Source of the DNA: Gongronella butleri
Taxonomy: Eukaryota; Mucoromycota; Mucoromycetes; Mucorales; Cunninghamellaceae
Length of the DNA stretch: 64,000 bases
Assembly: GCA_025201375.1 (NCBI GenBank)
Contig: JAIWZP010000002.1
Location: 434,001 to 498,000 of the forward strand
Reading direction: 5' to 3'
Shown: piece after piece, positions 22,674-35,477 of the stretch
Position numbering within the stretch: the first letter of the stretch is position 1
Layout of the letters: every line of letters starts with the position of its first letter
Program-made: the position numbers and the translations under genes
Notes under the pieces: generated by a model
The model's database searches: none
What the model saw: the letters and a program-made list of their open reading frames with translations, nothing else
What the model was told of the DNA's origin: nothing

Positions 22674-25580
22674 TCAGATCACAATGAGGGTGAGCCAGGC
22701 GGCGCGGCGGCGTGGGCTGTTTGGATTTTGGACGAGCACCTCGTAGCGGCTTTTGACAATGTTGGGGCCATGGACGGATCTGTTGAAAAAAACAAGAAAC
22801 ACGTGAGCCGCGGGTTTGTCAATGGCCTTTTTTTGCCCCCTTTTTCTTTTTTTTTTTTCTTACTTGGCTTTGATCAATTGCTCAATGGCTGTCAATGAGC
22901 AAGCGCCGATGCCTGCGCCCTTGCCCTCTGTCATGGAAAAGCCGGCGGTGGTCAAGTAGCCAATATGAGCGTTTGACGTGGGATCCAAGATGGCGGCATT
23001 CTGGACAGGTTTCCCACGCTGCGTCAGCACAATTCGAACCTTGACCAAGGCCGACGCGGTTTGTTCAATTGTCCATGGAGATGGCGTGGCGTCGTCGACA
23101 TGGGCGAGCAGGCTGCGTTTGGCACGGATGACCCACAATGGGGTTTTTAGGTCGACAAGTGTTTCAAAGGCGGGTTCAAACGGGCTTTTTCGGTCGAGCA
23201 GGGTATAATTGACGCGTTTTGCGGGCGGGCGGCGTTGCCAGAGGCGCTCGGCTTTTTGCTTGTAATTGTCGCGCAGGTCATTCCATGCGCTCGTGGCTGG
23301 ATCATCAAAAGGATAGAATGGCGCGCCGCTTTCAAAGTGGATGGTGCGCATTTCCAAGAGTCCTGCGGGGCGCGCGCCGGCAAAGGTGCACGACTTCCAA
23401 AAGGGCATGGCCCAGCCATGCGGCACGAGCAGCGTCCATCCTTCGGCACATTCCTGTGCATTTGTCTTTTTCGTCAATGAGGCCACCATGGAGCCGCGCT
23501 GGATGAGCATGATCGGCACGGCCACGTCCGACGAACAAAAGTCAAGCACCGCGCTCTTTTGAGTTTCGCGTCGTCGCACGAGCGCATGATCCGACGGGCG
23601 ATCGGCACGCACCTGATTCCGCACACCATCGTCCCAAAGCCGCGATGCCGCCGCAGCCTCCAATGGCCAATCCATGCAAACTTTGCGCAACGCAGGCGAC
23701 TCACACACAGCATGGTGCCGATCCACCTTTTGCGGGAAGCTTTTTTTTAAAAAAAAAAAAAAAAAGAAAAGAGCAAAATTAAAAAAAACGAAAAAAAAAA
23801 ACGAAAAAAAAAGACTCTTTTCTTCTTACGCAAGACGAGGGTCCTTGACATCCATGGCAAGCACGACGCCCGGGGCAAGGGAAGACGATGAGCGTAGCGC
23901 ACGCAAGGCGCGCCACGTCTTGGCATTGATCGTTTCGTCATTGACAGGTTCGAGAATCGCCTGCAGCAATTCGGTGGACTGGGGCCCGGCAAAATCGAAG
24001 CGCACCAGGTCCTTGCGCCGGTCCACCATTTCAATGTCTATGAAAAAAAAGGGTCAATACGCGGTCTTTTGATAAAATGGATGAATTTACCCAACATTTG
24101 CTTTGACATGGCGTCTTTAAACATGGCGTGGGCCGTGTCAAAGACAGAGGCATGTATCCACATCCAAAGCTGGGCATTGTCGTCGTCATTGGCGGTATCA
24201 TTGCGCCAAAGAAACATGACGGGGCATAAAAAGGCGGTTGGATAGCATTGATACAGCAGCTGGTGACCGATCCGGTGGCCATTGGCGAATCTGGAGGAAA
24301 AAATAGGGGTAAAAAATGGGTTCTCTTTCTGTTACACGAGCGACCCGCGCGTTTTTTTTTTTTTTTTTTTTTTTTTTTACCTGACACTGTTCAGGCAAGG
24401 CAATGCCGGGTCCAAATAGGGGGACAAGAACGCGGCCACGTTGTGCGGCGCGCCTTTCCATTCCAGGCAGCCAACGTACGATGCGTCGTGGATGACCGAC
24501 AGGTGCGAGTACGACCGATACGACGGCCGTTGCGACTTGAAGTGCAAATGCCGCGCAAGACGAAATCCCCATAAATCCGCCATCTTCATCCGCTTGGCAT
24601 GCCAAATGTGCGTCTCGAGCCACGTCTTGTTGCCTAAAGAATGCGCATGTGAGCTCTCTCTCTCTCTCGCTCTCAATTCCAATTTCCCCCCCCCAAAGAG
24701 TCCCCTCCATTTGCTTTTTTTCCTTCCATTCACATACCCTGGCGCCGCTGATATTCTTTGACCAGGTTTCTAGGGTGTGGGCGTCGCTTGCATTGTTTGG
24801 GTTTTCGTTTGACAGGAGGTGATTTGGCAATCTATAGAATACGTTTTTTTTTTTTTTAAAAAAAAAAAAGAGGGGGGCCAGGGGGTGGGCGCGCGTGAGT
24901 TGGCCATTCATCCCATGATGTCGCCGGGCCCCCCGCCACCCGGTGCCTTACATCCTTGGCACCCCATGCTCGGAGGCGTCGCGGCAATCGATGGGCGTTT
25001 TTGCTGGCCGTCCTACGTCGAAGGGTCTTTGGCGTGCATTGGAAGGCTAAAAAGTTGGTGGCGTAGCTACCATATGAAAAAAGGAAACGGCGTCAGCGCG
25101 TCCGTTTGGCAAAAAACACGCGTCCTTTATGCTTGGATAGGCAAAAACATGCCTGACGCGGGCACACAATCGTTTTTACCTGGCCTTTGTAATAGCCGTT
25201 TGTATCGTCTGGATCTGGCGGATCCGCTTGTTGCCGTGGCCATATGTCCTGTAGCCTTGATCTAGACAAGAAAACAACAACAACAAACGCGTCTATATAA
25301 ACAAGGCGAAAAAGGACCCTTTGTTTGGAGAAACCCCCTTTTTTTTTCTTCTTTGGCAACGCGTGCGCGCGCGCGCGCTCACGCCTCACTCTCCCCTCGC
25401 CCCCTCTTTTTACCTTGCTGCTGGTGGGTCATACGACGCGCATCGCTGTACTTTGCTACAAAGACGCGAAAAATGAGCACCTTTTTTTCAAAAAAGCATA
25501 TCAATTCGCTCACCTCGTCTCTTTGCACGGCCCGTCTTTTCCTGTTCCGGCGACGTGCGTTTCTGTCCCTGGGTGGCCAT
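22674..25580 (-). CDS. POP1: RNase P/MRP protein subunit POP1
   Basis: Ten exons on the complement: 25580-25514, 25455-25414, 25261-25180, 25066-24952, 24831-24738, 24633-24381, 24290-24091, 24037-23830, 23739-22864, 22779-22674; 680 residues, all junctions in phase. POP1 is the large protein subunit of nuclear RNase P (tRNA 5' processing) and RNase MRP (rRNA processing). The family signature LRRRTASKN is at residues 79-87, WLETHIWHAKRM at about 138-149, the POPLD segment GWTLLVPHGWAMPFW at about 454-468, and the C-terminal GFSMTEGKGAGIGACSL at about 622-638. The last exon supplies the VKSRYEVLVQNP tail; without it the protein would stop early at a TAA that is really part of GTAAGA. The 5' end of exon 4 was placed at the GGTAG acceptor, because the closer TTTTTAG acceptor breaks the frame. 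The first three short exons are less certain. Confidence 0.93.
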
Positions 25581-26023
25581 AAACGCAAACAAAAAAAAAA
25601 AAAAAAAGAACAATGAAATTAAAAAAAAAAAAAGAGAAACAGAGCAGCAATTAGGGCGGCTGGAGGGTCAATTGCCCTTTCAAGATCCAAACCCCGACAT
25701 TGAGCGCTCGCATGGCTCCCGGAAACAATCAAATCATAAAAATAATTCTTGACGATGGACATCCCTTTCACGGATCTCCTTTTTCTCCCTGTTTTTCTCT
25801 CTTTTTCTCTCTTTTTCTCTCTTTTTCATTTCATTGTCTTTTTTTTTTCTCTATTGTCAATTTACGACGACTCCCCGTAATGGCAAGTGATTTGTTTATT
25901 GGCAGGGGGGAAAAGGGGTGAAAAAGGGGAATTGGCGCCTGGCCAAAAAAAAAAAAACTCGTCGGCTCCCAATTTGCCACTGATCTCATTCCCCTTTCTT
26001 TGGATGGGCCTGCCTCCTTTTTT

Positions 26024-26054
<31 letters not shown>

Positions 26055-26202
26055 TGCCTCCCCCCTCGCTTTTTTTCTCTTTGTTGCATTCTGTTTATGT
26101 GTACTTGTGTGAGGCCCGGCCATTGAGTATAAATGGCATCCATTCAATCGCAAGAAAGCCTGTGCTTTTTTTTTTCATCTCCCCCTTTTTCCACTTTTTA
26201 TC
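25581..26202. promoter_or_regulatory. Divergent promoter region between POP1 and the C2H2 gene
   Basis: About 620 nt between divergent genes. It contains long A and C/T tracts, a (GT)13 repeat at 26029-26054, and a TATAAAT at 26128-26134 about 70 nt before the ATG of the downstream C2H2 gene. No gene is supported inside. Confidence 0.6.
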
Positions 26203-27406
26203 ATGTCTTTTCCCGAGCACCCTAAAAGCGATGCGTTTGCATCGAGCAAGAACGAGACGGCTGAGATGCCTGCGGTGCCGACGGTGAGCAACAGCAGCAG
26301 TAGCAGCAGCATCAGCAGTGTGAGCACGGATTACCTCGGTGAAGAAGTGTGCGTGCCATTGCCGCGCACGTTGTCGCCGACGCCCCTCAACCCGGTGCCA
26401 CAAAAGGACCTCTTGTCGCCATTGCCTGCGCTGTACGACGTCTTGGATGTGCCGCCGCCCACGTCGCCCATCCCGTACACGACTCTGTTACGCGACGGCG
26501 TCCCATCGTTGGCGCCCTTGATCGAGCCAGTGTGGAAGCCTGATACGGTCGCCAATGCTGTTTCTTTGTCTTCTGCGGCGTCTGCTTCTTTGTCTTTGAC
26601 TGCTTCTGTTTCTTTGTCTTCTGCTGCGTCATCTTCTGCTGCTGCTTCAGCTGCTGCATGCGACGACTGGGATCAAAAATGGCAAAGCATGTACTACCAC
26701 CCGATTCCCGCAGCTCCCGCTGCCGCCAACATGCTGGCCACCACTCGCGCGCCCTGCCAATGCGCTCAATTGATGCAGTTCGCAAACGTGTACGACCCGT
26801 GCCATGGCCCCATTCAAGCCGACCATCAACATCAGCTCCAAACGTACCCAAAGATGCACGCCTATGCGTTCAATGCTTCGCGTAACCCCGTCTATAATTA
26901 CGGTCCCATGGTTCTTTCCACTTCGTCGTCGTCCTCGTCCCTTGACGAAGCGCCGATGCCAACCGCTGTTTATCCTCCCTTGGCCGAATCGTCGTCGTCG
27001 TCTTCGTCATCCACCTCACGTGCGGCGCTGCGCGCCTCGCCCGCATCCATCGACCCCATGCCCAGACCCGCATCGCCTCCTGTGTCGTCCGCCGGCACCA
27101 ATTCGTCTCAGATGCCTCGCAGATACAAGTGCGACCTGTGCACCAAGCGCTTCACGCGTCCAAGCTCCTTGGCCACGCATATGCATAGCCACACAGGCGA
27201 GGTAAAAAAAAAAAAATGGGTCATGGTCCTTTAGATCGCAACTCATCTTTTTTTTTTTTTGTGCATTGGTTGCCAAACAGAAACCGTACAAATGCTTGTT
27301 TGAGGATTGCGGCCGTCGATTCTCCGTTGTCAGCAACCTGCGCCGCCATTCAAAGATCCATCGCGCTGGTGGCGGGCCTAAAATCCACAATGGGCGCACT
27401 CTCTAG
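26203..27406 (+). CDS. Ser-rich C2H2 zinc-finger transcription factor
   Basis: Two exons, 26203-27201 and 27281-27406, give 374 residues. The intron splits the HTGE/KPYKC linker between fingers. Residues 1-300 are low-complexity (Ser, Pro, Ala runs), typical of fungal activation domains. Two tandem C2H2 fingers follow: YKCDLC...H.HSH at residues 308-330 and YKCLFEDC...H.KIH at about 336-358, joined by the classical HTGEKPY linker. It should be a sequence-specific DNA-binding regulator in the nucleus; the target is unknown. A TATA box sits at 26128 and an AATAAA at 27681. Confidence 0.9.
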
Positions 27407-28120
27407 TTCCCAGAAAGTGTTTTCATTGTTTTTCAATGTGTGTGTGTGTAATGCTCGTCCTGTTTTTTTTTGTACCTCTCTCTGTGTGTGTGCACCTTGC
27501 TTTTTCTTTGTTTACCCTTTACCCTGTTGTTGTGTTGTTTGTCCCCCATGTCCCTCCTTTTTTTTTTTCTTTGTCAACCATAATTTTAGCTTTGTACGTA
27601 CTATTTGTTGTCCTCTTTTTTATTATTTTTATCGTCCCATTTGCCTTTTTACCCTTGTTTGTCACGTCCTTTTGCTGATGAATAAAATAGAGCACCTTCC
27701 ATCCTCGGACAACCTATTTTCTTTGTTCCCTTGGCTTCTCGAAACAGCTCGCGCGCGCCCCCGCGGGGTTTCGAACGCGTGCATGAAATCAATTTGCGTG
27801 TCCCATGGGCCACGTTGATAAATGGGCCTCCTTGCAGGGAAAACATCTCCCCTTTAGCCCCTCTTTTTTTATCTCTCACTCCTTTTTTTTTTTGCTATTC
27901 TCTCTATTTTTTTTACATGTAAAAATAGACTTTTGGCCTAGTTGGGGAACAGTACATGATGCAAGCATGCATTCACGATCAAGGAAGCTTCTCCCCCCTT
28001 TTTATTTTTCTCGGAACAACGCAATCACGAGACAAAAACACCGAGAGTCACTCCAAAAAAAAAAAAAACAATGAGAATGGCAGCATGAGCTCGTTTTTAT
28101 TTTATTCATCATCTATTGCT
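27407..28120. other. Intergenic region between convergent genes
   Basis: 3' regions of the C2H2 gene (AATAAA at 27681) and of the thioesterase gene on the other strand. T-rich and with short ORFs only; nothing else is supported. Confidence 0.45.
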
Positions 28121-29155
28121 CTATGCCAAGCGAGCCTTGATGAACGCGGCAATCGCCTGAAGCTCCTCTGGGCAGGCCGAGTGCGGCATCCCAGGATACG
28201 TCTTGAAATCGACCTTGTAGCCATACGACGTCAGGCGCTCGGCCGATTCCTTGCCAAACTGGTACTTTACCACATCGTCTGCATCACCGTGGCACATCAA
28301 AATCGGCGTCGACTTGTTCGCATCCGTGCCCATCTGATCAAAAAAATAAAAAAGAGAGATTGGAGCCGATACACGTCACGTGGCTCTGGGTTTTTATGCT
28401 TTTTCGCTCGCTTTTTGCTCCAGTGGGTGGGGGGATGAGGGCACTTACCACCTTCATCTTGTCGGCCATCGCGAGCCATGTGCTGCAGGCAATGATGCCG
28501 CCCAATTTACGCTCAGACGTCAAACCAGCCAACAGGGCCATCACGCCACCTTGCGAGAACCCGCCAACAATGATCTTCTCAGGGGCAATCCCGCTGCTCA
28601 ATTCCTGCTCAATCACCTTGTTCACTAATTAAAAAAAAATCAGGGGCGGCCCATCCAATTGCCCTCTTATCCATGGTCGTGTTTTCGCATGGTCCCAGTT
28701 TTGCCTTTTTGCATTGCCCTCCATGGATCACCTACCAGATGAAAGCGACGACAGCATGCCCTTTTCGTCCTCATCGTCCAAGCTCGACTTGTCCAAACCA
28801 GTCAAATCGAACCAGCCTTGTAAAAAGGGCAAATGTCAGCGCCATTTTCCTTGTAAAAGCGTCTGCGTCTTTTGTTTTACCTGGCATTTTATAACCGGCA
28901 TTCAACGTGATAGGAATAGTCGGCCTAAGCGTGAGAATAAGGACCAAGGGGGGAACATGAGTATGCACGCGGATTGATCAGCTCCACCTCTTACGCATTG
29001 GGCAAGATCCACTTGACTTGTGGAAAGCTGTTGCTGAGCTCATTGGCCAGAAACGACCAGCCATGGCCAGAGTCGCCCAGACCATGGAGGAAGATAACCG
29101 TGGCAGAGTGCGTCAGGCGTGCGCCAACGACAACAGATGTCAGAGAAGTGGCCAT
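28121..29155 (-). CDS. APT1: Acyl-protein thioesterase (APT1/lysophospholipase family)
   Basis: Five exons on the complement: 29155-28995, 28924-28881, 28816-28736, 28624-28449, 28333-28121; 224 residues, the usual family size. It is an alpha/beta hydrolase that removes palmitate from Cys of membrane-bound proteins such as G-alpha and Ras, and can act on lysophospholipids. N-terminal FLHGLGDSGHGW forms the oxyanion region. The nucleophile Ser119 lies in GGFSQGG, the Asp173 in HGDADDVV, and the His205 in GMPHS. NAGYKMPGWFDL matches the conserved WFDL region. The enzyme is normally cytosolic. A possible substrate, G-alpha, is also the client of RIC8 encoded next door, but this proximity may be chance. 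Confidence 0.95.
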
Positions 29156-29454
29156 TTGTACGAAAAAAAAATGAATAAAAAGCAAAAATGAGAAAAAAAA
29201 AAAGGGGGGGAGCAAACTTGACGTCCGCCGATCCTCGTCGGCCTTTTTTATTTTTATCATGTTGAAATAACGCAAATTGCGCACCGACGCGCGATCCAAC
29301 CTGTAATATTGTAGCGGCATTGCGATCAAAATGCATCATTACATGTATTTTCCAGTGGACAACCTCATTTTATTTTTAATGCCGTGCTTTGTCGAGCACT
29401 TGTGCCTTCCAATTTTGCCATTTGCTTCGGGGACACTTGCATGGTCCAAAGAAC

Positions 29455-29485
<31 letters not shown>

Positions 29486-30019
29486 CTCACGTTTTATTAC
29501 ATACATTTTGCGCGTTTTTCTCTCCATGCAATTGTCTAATCACGAGACTACTGGATAAAATGTACAGCCTACAGTATTTGGCCATGTCATAGTTTTTTGC
29601 CGCTCGCGGCGCACCGAAAACATGCCACACTGGCACTTTGACCGCGTCAAGTGCTGAAAAAGTAGAGCAAAAACATCAAATCAAGCAAAATGGTCATTGG
29701 AAGTCCAAGTCCTCGACCATTTGAAATAGGCACACGCTTCAGTGTCCAGCCTTCAACGCCTGCATGCCATTTTTTTTTGCTTCAGGGCCTGGTTTTAACA
29801 TCACTTGCACAAAATGTGTTCTTTCTTCCCAAATTAACACGTATTGTAAGATATGTATACAGTAATATCACGCAGCACGCACATTCTTAAAGATGTTTTT
29901 CTCGCAATTGGTGCTGTAGAGCTGTTGAGCTGTATACGGTACTGTATTCAATTTCTCACAGCAGATAGATGATTCACTGAGCAACATTTTACAGTATACT
30001 GTATCATTGTTTGCAATTG
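29156..30019. other. Gene-free region upstream of the thioesterase gene
   Basis: Contains an A29 tract at 29455-29483 and TACTGTA-type motifs at 29935-30006. No gene is supported. Confidence 0.4.
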
Positions 30020-31730
30020 GAAAAGACGTTGCTCAGGCTTTGCCGGCCTGCTATCCTTCCAGAATTTTTTTCACAGCCTACTCACCCGCCAATGAAACCT
30101 GTGTCACGGCGTAAACTATACTGTAGTAGCATAGAGTTCAAGACGGACCCGGGCCCGACTTTTTTTTGGACTCGAAAATGCCAAACACCTCCTATTGTAT
30201 TTGTACTACGTATTTTGCATTCATCTGTCCATCGATCGGTTTAAGGTTGACCCCGCTCAAAAACAGCTGGATCGCATTCAGCGCAAAAATTACAACAAAA
30301 AAGCTTAAAACCCCAAAGCGCTACTACGACCACTTTTGAAAAATTCAGGGGTCACTCAGGGGTCACACATTTCAATCTCAGAAAATGCCAAATTTGGGAA
30401 TTTCGAACTCCGAGTAATCAATGCATCCCAAACAGATAACTCCGACAATTTGCTATTGACAGACAAAACGGCAGCAAGTCGCCCCAACGTAAGAAAACGG
30501 CCCAAAGAGTGACGCATGAACGGCGATCGACGGAGAAAAGTGCCTACTTTGGACAAGATTTTTTTTGCAAAAATTTAAGGTTTGACACTTCAAATTTAAC
30601 ATTTACGATATATGGACAAGCTCCAATTAAGTTGCGTGGATTGCATGATTTTTATTAATTTTTTATTTTTTTGGCACTGATGATACTGTAACCGCTGAGT
30701 GGTGGCGAGCTGCTGCAACCTGCAGAAATGACCGATGCAAAAAGTTCAAACCCAAGCTAGCACACTGCTGCAAGTCATCTGTCATCTCACCATTGGATGT
30801 TTTGACCCCTGTAGAGTATGTTAGCAAAACTGGAATAATAATCACAGGATTTTTAATATTGTACATACTGTATTATACAGTACTGTACAGTAGACAGTTA
30901 CTGTTGTATCGAGCAAGCAAATTAATTAATCGCTCGCGATCAAAAATTTTGATGAAAAAGAAGTGAATTTTCTCTGTGAGTTTTATCCATCATCTCTCAT
31001 CTGTGAATCTAGTGAACAAGACAGAAAAGACGGGACTACTAAAAGTACGGCTTTACAGTAATGGGGAAAAGAAAGATGAGAGGGAAAGAGAAAGAGAGAC
31101 TAAGGGAAGCTGGGAAGGCGAGCTTAAATAAAGGGGAATGGATGATTCAGGGTCAGACATTCAGCTGTGTGCGAGCTGACCGGAGTCTCGGGCAGTGCAA
31201 AGGGTCCGATCATGGGAATCAATGCATTGCTGCATTGTTGGGCACCCTTTTTTGCATCCAGCGCGTCATGCTACGTACTGTATCATATGATACAGTACAC
31301 GAAGAAGGAGGGGCAATGTGATGAGTGCTAATGAGCGTCACGCGTAGCCGCAGCACATGCTGCTGATGCTGTGTTTTACCTTTTACGATATGCACTACTG
31401 TAATATGGAGCGTGTGCTAGGAAAAGCAAGATGTCAGGCCTTGTGTGCAACCGAGAATGAATCTTCTTGGCTGTGATCTGCTGCCTTGCATGCTCTAATG
31501 ATCCATGTCAAGATTGACATCATCCATTGATGAAACTAGTCTCATTTGATATGATAGAAATTCAACAGGTCTGCCTTTGACACGTTAAAAGCACTGCGCG
31601 TTGTCAATAAATCAGTTGCCGAGAACATTGAGATTCAAAATTTTTCAAATGTTTGAATGAACGGTTTTTACAAGAGGGCAAAGGTCACGCACCGGACAAA
31701 CATACAAACATTCCAGAAAAAATGACGTCC
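30020..31730. repeat. Dispersed repeat, right copy, interrupted by about 530 bp
   Basis: Colinear with 11120-12120. The match breaks inside GAGTTTTATCCATC near 30990 and resumes at ATCCATTGATGAAACT near 31522. ATCCAT is present on both sides (30985-30990 and 31522-31527), consistent with a target-site duplication. The remaining 30020-30990 and 31528-31730 parts keep the same landmarks as the left copy. Confidence 0.7.
30991..31521. mobile_element. Candidate 530-bp insertion nested in the right repeat copy
   Basis: This segment is absent from the homologous place at about 11938 in the left copy. It is bounded by ATCCAT repeats. It has no clear terminal inverted repeats, no coding capacity and a perfect 24-bp palindrome at 31275-31298. 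It could be a short non-autonomous element, or the left copy could have a deletion; the flanking repeat favours insertion. Confidence 0.5.
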
Positions 31731-32659
31731 AAGTGTGTTTCTTTTGAATGGTGCCCGTTTGCGTACGTACTGTAGAATTCCCTCATTCACAGACTGAAGT
31801 GAGATAAAAGCCAGGGGAGAGGGGACCATTGACTGGTTGTCGCGAAAAACGCAATAAGCTGCGATTTTTCATCTTAAAGCAAAGTCAATGAAGATTGGCC
31901 TCAGTGCCTTGAAAGTTATTTCATTAGAAAGAACTCGACTCGAAGCATGCGGAGACATCGTTGATCTGCCCAAAAAACGACTTTTTGGCATGTTTGTGAT
32001 ATGATATCATAACACAGTTTCAAAATCATCAGATGTATTTTTTGACGCGTCGTGATGATGAACCGCGTCAGTCGACGATTGACACGCGTCTGTTACTAAT
32101 AAAATACAGTAGTTGCAACAGGAGTATCTCTTGCTAATGGACGCGTCAGAAGAATGGCGACGAGGGTGCGCTTTTGCCGTGGCATTTGCCCATGAAATTA
32201 AATCAAATATCCCGCATTGCTCGTCAACGAGGGCATGGACCAAGCTCTTTTTTTTTTTTTTTTACCTTTTCTGCGGTTTGACCGATCGGCCCCTCTTGAG
32301 GGCAATTGGGTCCCAATCGGCGAACCTGAATTTTCAATTTTGCATTCGAGGGCTGGAAAGGCCGATTTTGCCTTTTTGCGTGTGGCGCGCCAACATGCTA
32401 GTTGATAGCGCGCGAGTTGCTTGCCCCTCGACGTTTCTGGCTCGTCGTTTGACGTTGAGACGCGTTTGGAGCTGCTGGAGTGCGTGATTGCGCACAATTA
32501 CCGGTACCTATAATTTTTCTGCAAAATGGATGCAAAGATAGAAAATATTTTCTAAACTTTAGCGGTCTCAAATATGATAAAAAGAAATGTGAAGCCACCC
32601 ATTTTTCCGGGCCATTGAGCCATTCATTTCTGTGACAGGATGTGTGACATTCGGTCAAA

Positions 32660-32693
<34 letters not shown>

Positions 32694-32890
32694 GAGCCAA
32701 TTGGCCGAGTCTGGGCGCGCGCTGTCAATTTGTCAAGACGCGGAAAGTGCAGCGGGGGGCGAAAGCTTAAAAAAGTCGGCCCGTTGCCCCCCTTTTTTTC
32801 GCTTCACTTTTCTTTTGTCTTTTTTACTGCGCTTTTTGCCTTTTTGCCTTTTTTTTTTTTTCTTTTGCTCTGCTTTCTTCAACGATCGTC
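31731..32890. other. Gene-free region upstream of RIC8
   Basis: 31800-32200 resembles 19440-19640 in parts. 32241-32890 is T-rich with a T27-type run near 32666-32693, then a pyrimidine leader before the RIC8 start. No gene is supported. Confidence 0.4.
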
Positions 32891-35000
32891 ATGTCTGTGG
32901 AAACGCTGCGCTCCGACGATGAGGCCAAAGTCAGTGCGGCTCTGCAGTCCATTATTGCCAATCCCAATGGTAGGTCCATGGTTCCAAAAGAAAAAAGTGC
33001 CAAAAATGACTTTTGCTGCCATTTCTCCTTTTTTTTTAACAATTGCCCCCCTCTTTTTCATTTTTGCTAGTGGTTTGTCTGAGCAGCAAGAGCCAGGTCA
33101 TGGACGTGCTACTTACACGTCTTGAGAAAAACGAATGGCAAGGTCAAGGTAAAAAAAAAAAAATTGAAAAAAGAAGCCTTGGTCCCGCGCATGCCGGGCA
33201 TTTGGAAATATTGCGGCGGCAATTGACCTCGTGCTTTTTGCATTTCTAGTGAAGCTTCAAGCAATCCAAGCCCTAAAGTTATTAGGTCGTACAATCACCG
33301 GGTCAGACGTCCTGTTTGCCGAGAAGGTAAGGCACACGTTGCTCGACACAAAAAAAAAAAAATAAAAAAAAATAAAAAAAAAGGGACGCGTCGACTGACT
33401 CTTTTTCTAAAAAGGGCTTTGTGTCGCTGATGTGCATTGCCGGGCTTGGGGCATGCGACAAAGGCAATGGCGGTGCGCCGCCAACGGCATTTGTGGACGA
33501 TGAATGCTCGCACGAGGCGCTCAAGTGTGTGTACAATTGCATTTTTTTGGATGACAAGGTCAAGCCGTATTTTGAGCAGTGTGGTGGCATTGCGGCAAGC
33601 TGCCGCTGGCTCGCTCAAAAAAATGTCAGCATCGAGGTCCAATTCCTGCTGTGCCGCATTCTCTTTTTTGTCGCTGTGCACCGCGCCGACATCATTGACC
33701 AGTTGATTCAACATGACATTGCCGCATCTGCCGAAAGGGTACAAAGAGGGAGAGAGCGCGAACAAAATAAAGAGAAAAGAGAGGCCCATTTTTTTATTTT
33801 TTATTTTTTTTTTCATAGATATTGAACGAAAATGTAGAAAAGTTGGTGGCGGATCCGTCCGTCAAGGACCATGGCGCGATCAATCCTTCGACGGTGACGA
33901 CGGAGGTGCTAAAGTTGCTTTTTGGGATCAATTTAGCGTGTCCATCTGGCAAGCAGCAAGAGAACGATGAAAGCAAGGAGGGCGGGTCGTATCGCGAGCT
34001 TTTGAAAGGATGCCTTGTGCCTATTTTCAAGCTGACGTTCCGTTTGCCTGCACCGCAGCCACTTCCGATGGCGGCGCCCTTGTCGCATGCGATTCATGTG
34101 CTGATGCAATACCCCTATCGGTCGATGCATGAAGTATGGACTGAGCATTATACGCAGCTTGTGCCGCGGCCCATGTCGCTCGACGAGAGCCACACGTATC
34201 TTGTCGACGCGCTCATTGCCCTGTTGCGCGATACCATTGGCTATTTGATCCCCACGGGCAATCCGGACGACGCCACGCCCGCCGATCGTGCCCAACACAA
34301 CATTGACGCGTGCCTGTCGCCATTGATCCTCGTCATCCAGAGCATTGTCCAGGACGACGTGGTTGCATGTGCCCAATTCGCCCATGCACTGCTCCCCCAG
34401 CAAGAGTAAGGTTTACTCTTTTTTTTTTTCTCTCGTTGTTGTCGTTTTTATTTTTTTATTTTTTTGATTTTGCTGACTCCCTAATTTTTTTTTAGAGATC
34501 GCGAGCAGCCTGTGCATCAAGGCAAGCGTCTGGCAGCCTCCCTGATCCGTCTGATGACGTGCACCATGCTGCCTCAGACGCGCGATGCGATCAGCGAGAC
34601 ATTGTTTGTGCTGTGTGACGAGAATGCGTCGAAATTCAGCCAGCAAGTGGGCTACGGTAATGCCATTGGGTTCCTTGTGAACAAGGGGATTGCCATGGAG
34701 CCTCCTTCGGCTGCTGACGGCGCCGACGATGGGCCTGGAGGCAGCCATTCCGGTGGTCATCGCCCCGTGCACCCCATCACGGGCCAATACTTGGATGTGC
34801 AAGATGACGGCCCGTCGCTCGCTGAAATGACCGACGAGGAAAAGGAACGCGAGGCCGAGCGCCTGTTTGTCCTTTTTGAACGCTTGAAAAAGACGGGCGT
34901 TGTCAATGTCGAGAATCCCGTGGCCAAGGCGTACCAGCAGGCGAGTGCTTCAAAGATCACCGAGGTCCATGACGCTAGCGACGACGACGACGATGATTAA
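32891..35000 (+). CDS. RIC8: RIC8/synembryn, guanine nucleotide exchange factor and chaperone for G-alpha
   Basis: Six exons: 32891-32969, 33071-33148, 33250-33326, 33415-33738, 33819-34405, 34496-35000; 549 residues. RIC8 folds nascent G-alpha subunits and promotes GDP release in the cytosol. Armadillo-like helical sequence is seen throughout. The family signatures are clear: ALKCVYNCIF, then DREQPVHQGKRLAASLIRLM, then GYGNAIGFLVNKGI, followed by HPITGQYLD. The C-terminus ends in an acidic (Asp) run, as in other members. Each intron has an A-rich start and a T-rich end. A poly(A) signal AATAAA is at 35034. Confidence 0.96.
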
Positions 35001-35477
35001 AATATTGGCCATCAACACCAAATAATAAAAAGTTGCTTGTTTTGACATTTTTTTTTCTTTTTACCATGTGCATCCATGTGTTGCTGCGCGCTTCTCGAGG
35101 TCGGACGCCTGATTTAATACTGATCTGACCGCCTCCCCATTAGCTCGCTGGCAACATTCTACCAAAAGATGGGGCCCATGCGGCTACAGATGGAATCAAA
35201 GTGGCAAAAGGGAGGAGTAAAAAAAAAACAGATTGAAAATCAGGCTCATTAATCAACAGGTTTAGCCTTTTAAAAAATGCTTACTTGTGTTCCTTTGCGG
35301 AATTGATCGGCGCGCGTCTCTCTTTTTTTTTTTTTTTTTACGAGATGAGCAGCAACGATGCATGAATGGTGTCTGTGATTCAATGTTGGTTCTCCCCCCC
35401 CCCACCATGCTCTCTTTTGTTTGGCTTGCTTTTATTCTTTGCATGCCGCGGTGAGCGCACGCACTTTTGGTTGGGCT

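Noticed and set aside
27740..27790. Possible tRNA B box (GTTTCGAAC)
   Set aside because: No 5-bp T-arm pairing, no A box at the right distance and no cloverleaf on either strand.
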